From assembly GCA_944390885.1 (NCBI GenBank), contig CALXRP010000012.1:1-57668 (forward strand): 57,668 bases of DNA, read 5' to 3'. Both the position numbers and the translations under genes were made by a program. The DNA is from an uncultured Alphaproteobacteria bacterium. GTDB taxonomy: Bacteria > Pseudomonadota > Alphaproteobacteria > RF32 > CAG-239. The notes beneath the pieces are model-generated. The model was given only the letters and a program-made list of their open reading frames with translations. It ran no database searches and was not told where the DNA came from. Below are positions 18,414-26,500 of the stretch, one piece after another. Numbering within the stretch: position 1 is the first letter of the stretch; each line of letters opens with the position of its first letter.

Positions 18414-18821
18414 ATGATTATCGGCATCGGAAACGATCTGGCAAATATCGAACGCATCAAAGCCGCCATCGGAAAATTCGGACAACACTTTATCAATAAA
18501 ATCTTTTCGGAAGAAGAAAAAGCCGAACTGGAAAAAAGGCGCAAAATTTCCGATTATGAATTTGCCTGCTCGGTTGCCCGACGCTTTGCTGCCAAAGAAG
18601 CCTGCTCAAAAGCACTCGGCACAGGTTTCCGCCAGGGCATCTTCTGGCCGGATTTAATCATCACCCATACACCGGCCGGCAAACCAGAACTCCGCCTGCG
18701 CGGAAATGCAGCTGAACATCTGAAAAAGCTCGGCGCAGGACAAAACTGCCATCTGCACGTTACGATGACAGACGACTTTCCCTGGGCGCAGGCTTTTGTT
18801 ATTATCGAAACCCTGCCCTAA
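18414..18821 (+). CDS. acpS: Holo-[acyl-carrier-protein] synthase
   Basis: The 135-residue enzyme transfers 4'-phosphopantetheine from CoA to the serine of acyl carrier protein. The metal-binding aspartate is in 'IGIGNDLANIERI' (Asp8) and the catalytic region 'ARRFAAKEACSKALGTGF' carries the glutamate and lysine. Length is normal for the trimeric AcpS type. It stands in the conserved alphaproteobacterial order before lepB, rnc and era. Confidence 0.95.
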   Translation: MIIGIGNDLANIERIKAAIGKFGQHFINKIFSEEEKAELEKRRKISDYEFACSVARRFAAKEACSKALGTGFRQGIFWPDLIITHTPAGKPELRLRGNAAEHLKKLGAGQNCHLHVTMTDDFPWAQAFVIIETLP

Positions 18822-18940
18822 TTTCTTCAACAAAAGACAGGCTGTCACCTCAATAATAATGCCTCCATATTTTTTTACAAAATCAAACAGAAAAAGCTTT
18901 TTCTTAACCTCAAATTAATGAAAACACTGCATAATAAGAC

Positions 18941-18969
18941 TTGATATCTAAATAATATTGTTATATATC
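18941..18969 (+). promoter_or_regulatory. Sigma70-type promoter for lepB-rnc-era
   Basis: TTGATA (18941-18946), a 17-nt spacer and TATATC (18964-18969) lie in the 200-nt gap between acpS and lepB. The rest of that gap is AT-rich with a GC-rich patch (CCGCGCGGCCGC) shortly before the lepB ribosome site. Confidence 0.55.
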
Positions 18970-19021
18970 AGAAATTCATCAAAAAAGAACACCGCGCGGC
19001 CGCTCAAGGAAGAGAAGAATT

Positions 19022-19753
19022 ATGGAAAAAGACGAAAGCATACTGGACACAATAAAAACAATAATTTACGCCATACTGATTGCCATCATAATCCGTACGT
19101 TTTTATTTGAACCGTTCAAAATCCCTTCCGGCTCCATGTACCCTACCCTTCATGTCGGTGATTATCTTTTTGTTTCAAAATACACATACGGCTATTCCAA
19201 ACATTCTTTTCCGTTCAGTCTGCCGCTGTTTGAAGGAAGAATTTGGGCTGACCAGCCGCAACGCGGAGATGTCGTCGTCTTTAAGTTTCCGCAGGATAAC
19301 AAAACCGATTTCATCAAACGCATTATTGGTCTGCCGGGCGACAAAATCAAAATGCAGGACGGAATTTTATACATCAACGGCAAACCGGTTGAGCGCCAAC
19401 AGATAGAAGACTTTGTCATCCGCGACAAGTTCGGTAACGGCGAACGCTACCGCCAATATGTAGAAACCTTGCCCAACGGTGTCAAACATAATATTTTGGA
19501 AATTTCTGACCAGCAGGAATTTGTTGACAATATGGTTGAGGTTACCGTTCCGGAAAACAGCTATTTCGTAATGGGCGATAACCGCGACCGTTCTGATGAC
19601 AGCCGCTTGAGCGTCGGCTTTGTTCCTTTTGAAAATCTGGTCGGCAAAGCCCGCTGGCTGTTTTTCTCTCATAATACTGACGATGCTTGGTACAAACCCT
19701 GGGCTTGGACAAAGAAAATCCGCTTTGAAAGAATGTTTAAGAAAATTCAATAA
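19022..19753 (+). CDS. lepB: Signal peptidase I
   Basis: LepB removes signal peptides from exported proteins at the outer face of the inner membrane. The protein has one N-terminal anchor ('IKTIIYAILIAIIIRTFLF'), the catalytic serine in 'IPSGSMYPTLHVGDYLFVSKY' and the general-base lysine in 'DFIKRIIGLPGDKI'. The C-terminal box 'YFVMGDNRDRSDDSR' is intact. At 243 residues it matches the alphaproteobacterial form. It heads the lepB-rnc-era operon, with 2-nt and 1-nt gaps to the following genes. Confidence 0.96.
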   Translation: MEKDESILDTIKTIIYAILIAIIIRTFLFEPFKIPSGSMYPTLHVGDYLFVSKYTYGYSKHSFPFSLPLFEGRIWADQPQRGDVVVFKFPQDNKTDFIKRIIGLPGDKIKMQDGILYINGKPVERQQIEDFVIRDKFGNGERYRQYVETLPNGVKHNILEISDQQEFVDNMVEVTVPENSYFVMGDNRDRSDDSRLSVGFVPFENLVGKARWLFFSHNTDDAWYKPWAWTKKIRFERMFKKIQ

Positions 19754-19755
19754 CA

Positions 19756-20406
19756 ATGCTTGAAGAATTACAGGAAATATTAAAATACCGCTTCAAAAAT
19801 CCGATGCTGCTGCGCCAAGCTTTAACCCACAGCAGCCATACAACAGATATTTCTCAAAATTATGAACGGCTCGAATTTTTGGGTGACCGGGTTTTAGGCT
19901 TGAGCATAGCGGCTCTTCTTTACAAAATTTTTCCCCAAGAACCGGAAGGAAGCCTATCGCAGCGTTTTGTCGGATTGGTTTGCAAAGAAACCGTGGCCCA
20001 AATGGCACAAACACTGCATTTGGACAAGTTTATGATTGTGGCAAACGAAGACATCCGTACCAATGAAAATGTGCTGTGTGATGTATGCGAAGCTGTTATC
20101 GGCGCAATATTTATTGATGCCGGAGACGAAGAGGCCATTAACTTTGTTGACACCCATTGGAAAGAATTGATCGATCAGAACGTTGAACCACCCAAAGATG
20201 CCAAAACAAAACTGCAGGAAGTTGCCCATGCTAAAAATCTCCCACAGCCGGAATATGTGGTATTAAGCAGAGAAGGCTCCGAACATGAACCGGTCTTTCA
20301 TATTGCAGTCAAAATAGGAAAACTGCCGCCGGCTGTTGGAAGCGGACGCAACAAAAAACTCGCCCAGCAGGAAGCAGCAGCCCAGATGTTGGAAAGGCTG
20401 AAATAA
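19756..20406 (+). CDS. rnc: Ribonuclease III
   Basis: The 216-residue endonuclease cuts double-stranded RNA in rRNA and mRNA processing. The signature 'NYERLEFLGDRVLGLSIAAL' and the second acidic motif 'DVCEAVIGAIFIDAGDE' supply the catalytic Glu/Asp residues. A dsRNA-binding domain follows (about 150-216, ending 'GSGRNKKLAQQEAAAQMLERL'). Gene order and near-zero spacing to lepB and era are classic. Confidence 0.96.
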   Translation: MLEELQEILKYRFKNPMLLRQALTHSSHTTDISQNYERLEFLGDRVLGLSIAALLYKIFPQEPEGSLSQRFVGLVCKETVAQMAQTLHLDKFMIVANEDIRTNENVLCDVCEAVIGAIFIDAGDEEAINFVDTHWKELIDQNVEPPKDAKTKLQEVAHAKNLPQPEYVVLSREGSEHEPVFHIAVKIGKLPPAVGSGRNKKLAQQEAAAQMLERLK

Positions 20407-20407
20407 T

Positions 20408-21334
20408 ATGGCCGATCAACAGGAAACCACCTCTCAAAAAACACCGAGCCGCTGCGGTTTTGTTGCCTTAATCGGAGCACCGAATGCCGGCAAATCAACC
20501 ATTACCAACGATTTTGTCGGCTCAAAGGTAACTATTGTTTCGCCTAAAGTTCAAACAACCCGTTCTTTGGTCAAAGGCATCGGCATCTGGAAAAATACCC
20601 AAATAATATTCATTGACACACCGGGAATTTTCAAACCCAAACGCCGGTTGGACCGCGCAATGGTAGCCTCATCATGGGACGGTGCCGGTGATGCCGACAT
20701 TACGGTTTTGGTTGTTGACGCCAAACGCGGCTTTGATGATGAAACCCGCGCAATCATCAACAAACTTAACAAAAACAAAAAAGAAGCCCTGCTGTTGATT
20801 AATAAAGTCGACTTGGTTCATAAAGATAAGCTTTTAGGCTTGAGCGCTGCATTAAATGAAGCCGGAAATTTCAAAGAAACATTTTTTGTTTCTGCCGAAA
20901 CCGGAAAAAATCTGGAAGAATTTTATAATTATCTGGCTGATAATCTTCCGCTGTCTCCGTGGTATTATCCGGAAGACCAAATCTCGGACATGCCGCTGCG
21001 CATTCTGGCGGCTGAAATAACACGAGAAAAACTCTTTTTGTGCCTGCACCAGGAGCTCCCCTATTCCCTGACCGTCGAAACGGAACTATGGGACCGGCGC
21101 GAAGACGGCACCGTCCGCTGCGAACAGACAATCTATGTCGAAAGAGAAAACCAAAAAATCATTGTCCTCGGCAAAGGCGGCTCCATGATAAAAAAAATCG
21201 GACAAATGGCCCGGACGGAAATTGAAGAACTGCTGGAAACCAGAGTTCATCTGTTTTTATTTGTCAAAGTTCGGGAAAACTGGATCAATGATCCGGCACG
21301 TTATAAAGACCTCCAGCTCAATTTTAATGCCTAA
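20408..21334 (+). CDS. era: GTPase Era
   Basis: Era is an essential GTPase that binds 16S rRNA during 30S assembly. G1 is 'GAPNAGKST', G3 'DTPGIF', G4 'NKVDLV'; the C-terminal KH domain carries 'VLGKGGSMIKKIGQMARTEI'. The length (308) is normal. The gene ends 4 nt into the convergent phosphatase gene. Confidence 0.96.
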   Translation: MADQQETTSQKTPSRCGFVALIGAPNAGKSTITNDFVGSKVTIVSPKVQTTRSLVKGIGIWKNTQIIFIDTPGIFKPKRRLDRAMVASSWDGAGDADITVLVVDAKRGFDDETRAIINKLNKNKKEALLLINKVDLVHKDKLLGLSAALNEAGNFKETFFVSAETGKNLEEFYNYLADNLPLSPWYYPEDQISDMPLRILAAEITREKLFLCLHQELPYSLTVETELWDRREDGTVRCEQTIYVERENQKIIVLGKGGSMIKKIGQMARTEIEELLETRVHLFLFVKVRENWINDPARYKDLQLNFNA

Positions 21335-21926
21335 AACAAATCGCTGCCCATCCGCCATTGCCCATTTTCATACAAAAGCAAAAAAGCAGCGCAATTCGGG
21401 ATAGATGTAAAATCATATCCCCAATAATTCAGTAAAGCCCCCATCGTTCCGCCATGAATTGCAATCCCCATAACAGCATGATCTTCTTGCCTTAAGTCAT
21501 CAAAAACTTTCAAAACACGTTCCAAAGCTTCTTTTTTACTTTCGCCTCCGGCAAAACGGATATCCCAAAAATCAGGATGAGCCCAGTTGTTGACAATCTC
21601 CGGAACATTTTTCTTCAAATCAACAATCAACTGCCCTTCGGCCGCACCATAAAAACATTCCCGCAAATCATCTTTGACAATCACCGGAATATCAAGAGCA
21701 GCCGCAACCGTTTCCGCCGTTTGCAATGCCCGTTTTAAAGGTGAAGAAAAAATAATCTCCAAACCTTTTCCCGCCAATTTTTGCGCAAGCTCTTCCGCCT
21801 GCTGCCTGCCACTTTCATTAAGCTCATAATCCATTCCGGATCCCTGCCAGCGCTTTTGACGGTTAAGTTCTGTTTCACCGTGCCGAAAAACATAAAATTC
21901 TTTCCGCGTATCTACTTTTGCTCCAT
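21331..21926 (-). CDS. Histidine phosphatase family protein with apparent 5' frameshift
   Basis: This is a phosphoglycerate-mutase-like histidine phosphatase. The catalytic 'YVFRHGETELN' stands at its start and later 'SSPLKRALQTAETVAAAL' and 'IAIHGGTMGALL' follow. The frame that encodes the catalytic RHG motif has no ATG, GTG or TTG until codon 32 (ATG 21834), which lies beyond the motif. An ATG at 21926 starts the right kind of N-terminus but is out of frame by one base. Adding one A to the AAAA run at 21916-21919 (minus strand) would give an uninterrupted 198-residue protein. So it is a real frameshift, an assembly error or a slippage site. A protein from 21834 would lack the catalytic His. 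Confidence 0.75.
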
Positions 21927-21961
21927 ATTAATTTTCTTTATTGCAACTTCTTCACATAAAC

Positions 21962-22371
21962 AGCAAGCATGACAACCGCTTTTCGTTAAAACCCGATAAA
22001 AGGCTGGGCTGCGCCTCTGTTTTTTGACGACGTGTACAAAACAGCCACACGAGAAAAAACAGCAAGCATGACAACCGCTTTTCGTTAAAACCCGATAAAA
22101 GGCTGGGCTGCGCCTCTGTTTTTTGACGCCATGTACAAAACAGCTACACAAGAAAAAACAGCAAGCATGACTGCCGCTTTTCGTTAAAACCCAATAAAAG
22201 GCTGGGCTGCGCCTCTGTTTTTTGACACCATGTACAAAACAGCTACACAAGAAAAAACAGCAAGCATGACTGCCGCTTTACATTAAAACCCGATAAAAGG
22301 CTGGGCTGCGCCTCTGTTTTTTGACGACGTGTACAAAACAGATACACGAGGAAAAAAACAGCAAGCATGAC
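21962..22371. repeat. About four tandem 100-bp structured repeats (family A)
   Basis: The marker GCAAGCATGA recurs at 21963, 22063, 22161, 22260 and 22361, so four full units of 98-101 nt lie between them. Each unit folds as a three-part nested hairpin. On the minus strand the last unit reads AAAAGGCTG ... CTGTTTTTT ... CGTGTA - loop - TACACG ... AAAAAACAG ... CAGCCTTTT, with unpaired bulges between stems. The array fills the 450-nt gap between the methylase-like gene and the frameshifted phosphatase, and touches the 3' end of the former. It shares design and bulge sequences with 1-186 but has different stem bases. Frames across it encode a 33-residue repeat that I regard as noise. Confidence 0.9.
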
Positions 22372-22377
22372 AGCCTT

Positions 22378-22929
22378 TTAGCGGGTTTTAACCCGAGCCC
22401 AGACAATTTCAGTCCGCCTTACCCCCTTTTCCCAGACAAACCAGGCAAACTCCATCGCCGGCTTGCCGAAACCGAGAAAGTCAACTTTGTTGGGGATCAC
22501 AATGACTTTTGCCGGCGGAAATTTTGCATATAAATTCGCCCGTTTTTTTCCGGTAAGATAACGAATGGGCAATAAAAGAGCCAAGGTCTTCTCAGACAGT
22601 TTCAAACCTTGCTCGATAAATTCGTAAGCCAGCTGAAAAGGCGGGTTTGTAATAATATTCGGAGCCCTTTTGGCAGAATGAAGAAAATCCACCCCGGCCT
22701 CGCCATAACCGCGATCTATCAAATCGGAACATTCAACATCAGAATATTTTTCTTTTAAAACCTCGGCCATCCGTCCGTCACCACAAGCAGGCTCCCAGAT
22801 TTTTCCGGAAAATTCATAATTATCCAGTAAAGCCTGCGTCACATAACGCGGCGTCGGATAAAAATCCTCTTTCTGCCGCAGGTCTTCCACCTTACGCCCC
22901 AAAAGTTTATATTGCTCGTTAACAGCCAT
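22378..22929 (-). CDS. DNA adenine methyltransferase-like SAM enzyme
   Basis: A 183-residue Rossmann methyltransferase with motif I 'IWEPACGDGRMAEVL' and motif IV 'NIITNPPFQLAYEFIEQGL', the NPPF form of N6-adenine or other amino-methylating enzymes. It begins with 'DFYPTPRYVTQALLD', the 'PTP' opening common in phage-type methylases. There is no restriction partner or target-recognition domain, so it would be an orphan enzyme, perhaps phage-derived. It lies next to tRNA-Gly and a repeat array, which fits a mobile origin. Substrate DNA or other is not proven. Confidence 0.75.
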   Translation of the reverse strand: MAVNEQYKLLGRKVEDLRQKEDFYPTPRYVTQALLDNYEFSGKIWEPACGDGRMAEVLKEKYSDVECSDLIDRGYGEAGVDFLHSAKRAPNIITNPPFQLAYEFIEQGLKLSEKTLALLLPIRYLTGKKRANLYAKFPPAKVIVIPNKVDFLGFGKPAMEFAWFVWEKGVRRTEIVWARVKTR

Positions 22930-23058
22930 ATTTATTCACCTCATTATCAGATGTCGGCAGTATAAAAAGTTTTGCCTCCGGGAGCAAGCAAAAAACCGGA
23001 ACAAAACAAAAATTTTGCTTGATTATTTGCAAAAGCGGTGTATTTTTATGTTGCTTTT

Positions 23059-23132
23059 GCGGGCATAGTTCAATGGTAGAACGAGAGCTTCCCAAGCTTT
23101 TAATGCGAGTTCGATTCTCGTTGCCCGCTCCA
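23059..23132 (+). tRNA. tRNA-Gly (anticodon CCC)
   Basis: Acceptor GCGGGCA pairs with TGCCCGC, followed by T and an encoded CCA (23130-23132). D arm GTTCAATGGTAGAAC, anticodon stem AGAGC/GCTTT around TTCCCAA (anticodon CCC) and T arm GAGTTCGATTCTCG are all present. Confidence 0.95.
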
Positions 23133-23356
23133 TAAAAAATTCCCTTTTTGGGGATTTTTTTTATGGAAACGAGAAGCGAACTCGAAAGGGCTCGCTAAGG
23201 AAAAAATGTCAAAGTAATGACATTTTTTCTCTGCAAGAGCAACGGAATATCTTAGTAAGCAAGGACGCTCTCGCGGCCGAAGCGAACTTAGATACCGTTG
23301 TGACGAGCAATGTTTACATTGCGTATTCTCGTTGCCCGCTCCATAAAAAAATTCCC
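23114..23356. repeat. Duplicated tRNA-Gly 3' end flanking a hairpin-rich 180-nt segment
   Basis: The last 19 nt of tRNA-Gly and the following bases (23114-23144) recur at 23325-23356 with one extra A. An inverted copy of the T arm lies at 23168-23184 (AACGAGAAGCGAACTCG, one mismatch to the complement of 23106-23122). Between them are a hairpin AAAAAATGTCA / TGACATTTTTT (23201-23228), a longer imperfect one pairing CAACGG with CCGTTG around 23250-23303, and GCAATG-TTTA-CATTGC. Direct duplication of a tRNA 3' end is what integration of an element leaves, but the enclosed DNA has no gene. Confidence 0.75.
23138..23162 (+). terminator. Intrinsic terminator of tRNA-Gly
   Basis: AATTCCC - TTTTT - GGGGATT (one G-T pair) followed by a run of T begins 6 nt after the CCA end. 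Confidence 0.75.
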
Positions 23357-23443
23357 CTGCCATCACCATTTTTCCCGATTCGCACCAACCATAATTTTCC
23401 CGGTTAATTGTGCCATTTTTTAATGGATTTTTGAAAATTATCG

Positions 23444-23540
23444 TGCTATAAAACGCGCATATAGAGATTCTATAAACATTTTTACCAAAACCGAAGCCGG
23501 CAGATCAGGCATAAAACCGTCTAATCTGAGGGCTTTTTTT
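23444..23540 (+). promoter_or_regulatory. nifJ leader: extended -10 promoter and terminator-like hairpin
   Basis: An extended -10 (TGCTATAAA, 23444-23452) would start RNA near 23459. A strong terminator-like structure follows at 23495-23540: AGCC-GG-CAGAT pairs with ATCTG-AG-GGCT and runs into seven T. It ends 25 nt before the nifJ start codon, so full-length transcripts must read through it. It may be an attenuator of nifJ or the end of a short RNA of about 80 nt. I see no known riboswitch motif. The region 23357-23440 before it is AT-rich with no gene. Confidence 0.5.
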
Positions 23541-23565
23541 ATTAACATTTAACTAAGGATAAAAT

Positions 23566-26500
23566 ATGTCAGAAGTTAAGATGAAAATGATGGACGGTAA
23601 CGAAGCCGCTGCTTCCGTTGCCCACCGCATGAACGAAGTCTGCGTGATTTACCCGATTACTCCGTCGTCTCCGATGGGCGAATGGGCCGATGCGTGGTCT
23701 GCTGCCAAACAAAAAAACCTTTGGGGTGTTGTTCCTGAAGTCCAGGAAATGCAGTCTGAAGCCGGTGCTGCCGGTGCCTGCCACGGTTCCATCCAAGCCG
23801 GTGCATTAACCACCACCTTCACGGCTTCTCAGGGTTTGCTGTTGATGATTCCGAATATGTACAAAATCGCCGGCGAGCTCTCTCCGTTTGTTATGCATGT
23901 TGCAGCACGTTCTCTGGCTTACCATGCTTTGTCCATTTTCGGAGACCACAGCGACGTTATGGGCTGCCGCCAGACCGGTTTTGCCATGCTGTGCTCCAAC
24001 TCCGTACAAGAAGCTCACGATATGGCCGCCATTGCCCAGACATCCACTCTGCGCAGCCGCGTTCCGTTCATGCACTTTTTTGACGGTTTCCGGACTTCTC
24101 ACGAAATCAAAAAAATCAAATTGCTCTCTGATGACGATTTGAGAGCCATGCTGGAAGGCGTTGACTATACATTCAATGCCAAAAACGCATTGCGTCCGGA
24201 AGCTCCGGTCATCCGCGGTACAGCTCAGAACCCTGACGTATTCTTCCAGGGGCGCGAAGCATCCAACCCGTATTACAAAAAAGTTGAAGGCATAGTTCAG
24301 GAAGAAATGGACAAGTTTGCCAAGATTTCCGGTCGTCAGTATCATGTTGTTGACTATGTCGGTGCTGCCGATGCTGAGCAGGTTATTGTTATTATGGGTT
24401 CCGGTGCCGAAACGGTTGAAGAAACCATCAACTACCTGAACGCCAACGGTGCCAAACTGGGCGTTATGAAAGTTCATTTGTATCGTCCGTTCCCGGAAAA
24501 ATCTTTCATTAAAGCTCTGCCGAAAACAGCTAAAGTTGTATCTGTTCTGGACAGAACCAAAGAATCCGGCTCTACCGGCGAACCTTTGTACCTTGATGTT
24601 GTCGCCACCTTAACTCAGGCCTTTGCCAACGGCGAAATTGCCAATATGCCGAGAGTTTATGGCGGTCGCTACGGCTTGTCTTCCAAAGAATTCACACCGG
24701 GCATGGTCAAAGCCGTTTATGACAACGGTTTTGCCGCCAAACCGATTAACGGTTTCTCTGTCGGTATTGAAGATGATGTAAACAAAACCTCTCTTCCTTT
24801 CGATGATTCGATTGATACCGAACCCAAAGACGTTGTTCGCGCCGTATTCTTCGGTCTGGGCGCAGATGGTACCGTCGGAGCCAACAAAAACTCCATTAAG
24901 ATTATCGCTGAAGACGCCGGCAAATATGGTCAGGGTTACTTTGTATATGACTCCCGTAAATCCGGTTCTATGACCACGTCTCACCTGCGTTTCTCCGATA
25001 ATCCGATTAAATCGGCTTATCTGATTAACAAAGCAGACTTTGTTGCCTGCCACCAGTTCCCGTTCATGAACAAGGTAGACATCTTGAAAATTGCCAAACC
25101 GGGCGCAACTTTCCTGTTGAACGCTCCGTACAAGGCTGAAGAAGTCTGGGATCATCTGCCGATTGAAGTTCAGGAAGAAATCATCAGCAAAAAGCTGAAA
25201 GTCTACACCATCAACGCTGTTGAAGTTGCCCGCGAAACCGGTATGGGCCAACGCATCAACACCGTTATGCAGACCTGTTTCTTTGCAATTTCCAACATCT
25301 TGCCGAAAGATGAGGCAATTACGCAAATTAAAAACGCCATTAAGAAAACTTACAGCAAAAAAGGCGATGCCATTGTTCAAAAGAACTTTGAAGCCGTTGA
25401 TGCTTCTCTGGCTCACTTGCACGAAGTTTCTTATCCGGCACAGGTTACTTCCAAATTCCACCGCAATCTGCCGGTTCCGGCCGATGCGCCCGAATTTGTT
25501 AAAAAGCTCACCGGCGAAATCATTGCCGACCGCGGTAATGAACTTCCGGTTTCTGCTTTTGAAAAAGTTGTTGACGGTACCTGGCCGACAGGCACAACCC
25601 AATACGAAAAACGTTGCATCGCAACCGAAATTCCGGTTTGGGATCCTGAAACCTGTATCCAATGCGGCAAATGCTCTTTGGTCTGCCCGCACGGCGTTAT
25701 CCGTATGAAAGTTGCTTCGGAAGAAGAACTGAAGAATGCGCCGAAAGGCTTCAAATCCGCACCGTATAAAGGAAAAGAATTTGCCGGCAAACAGTTTATC
25801 TGGCAAATGTCTCCTGAAGACTGCACCGGCTGCGGAATCTGCGTCAGTGCTTGCCCGGCTAAAAACAAAGCCAATCCGGAACGTAAAGCCATCAATATGG
25901 ATCATATTGAAAACCATCTGGAAGAGCAGAAAGCCTGCTGGAAGTTCTTTGAAACTCTGCCTTATGTAAAACGGACAGAAGTTGCCAAGAACCTGCCGAA
26001 GACAACCCAGATGATTCAACCGCTGTTCGAATTCTCCGGTGCTTGCGCAGGCTGCGGTGAAACCCCGTATGTCAAACTGCTGACTCAGCTCTTTGGTGAC
26101 AGAATGGTTGTAGCCAACGCTACCGGCTGTTCTTCAATCTACTCCGGCAACCTGCCGACCACGCCGTATGCCAAGGATGAAAAAGGCCATGGTCCGGCTT
26201 GGGCAAACTCTCTGTTTGAAGACAACGCCGAATTCGGTTTGGGTATGAGATTTTCTATCGACCAGCAAACCGGTTTTGCCAAACAGCTCCTGGAAGGACT
26301 GAAAGACAAGATTGGTGCCGAACTGGTTGAGAAAATTATGAACAACCCGCAAAAGACCGACGTAGAAATTGACGACCAACGTGCAAACGTTAAGGCTCTG
26401 CGCGACAAACTGGCCGGCATCAATACGCCGGAAGCCAAACATCTTGACAAACTGGCCGACTACCTGATTAAGAAATCCGTATGGATTCTGGGCGGTGACG

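Noticed and set aside
21912..22250. Minus-strand frame encoding a 33-residue repeated peptide across the 100-bp repeats
   Set aside because: The unit length is variable (98-101 nt), so the frame is not maintained; the sequence is explained by nested hairpins.
21962..22371. CRISPR array
   Set aside because: The units are nearly identical along their whole 100 nt, with no alternation of short repeats and unique spacers, and no cas genes nearby.
23100..23369. 89-codon minus-strand frame over tRNA-Gly and the following hairpins
   Set aside because: It covers the tRNA and inverted repeats; no ribosome site.
24610..26019. 469-codon open frame antisense to nifJ, and other long frames opposite nifJ (for example 23806-24477, 26134-27024)
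   Set aside because: They lie wholly inside a gene with complete domain structure. Codon bias of nifJ leaves its antisense open; their translations have no domain or start signal.
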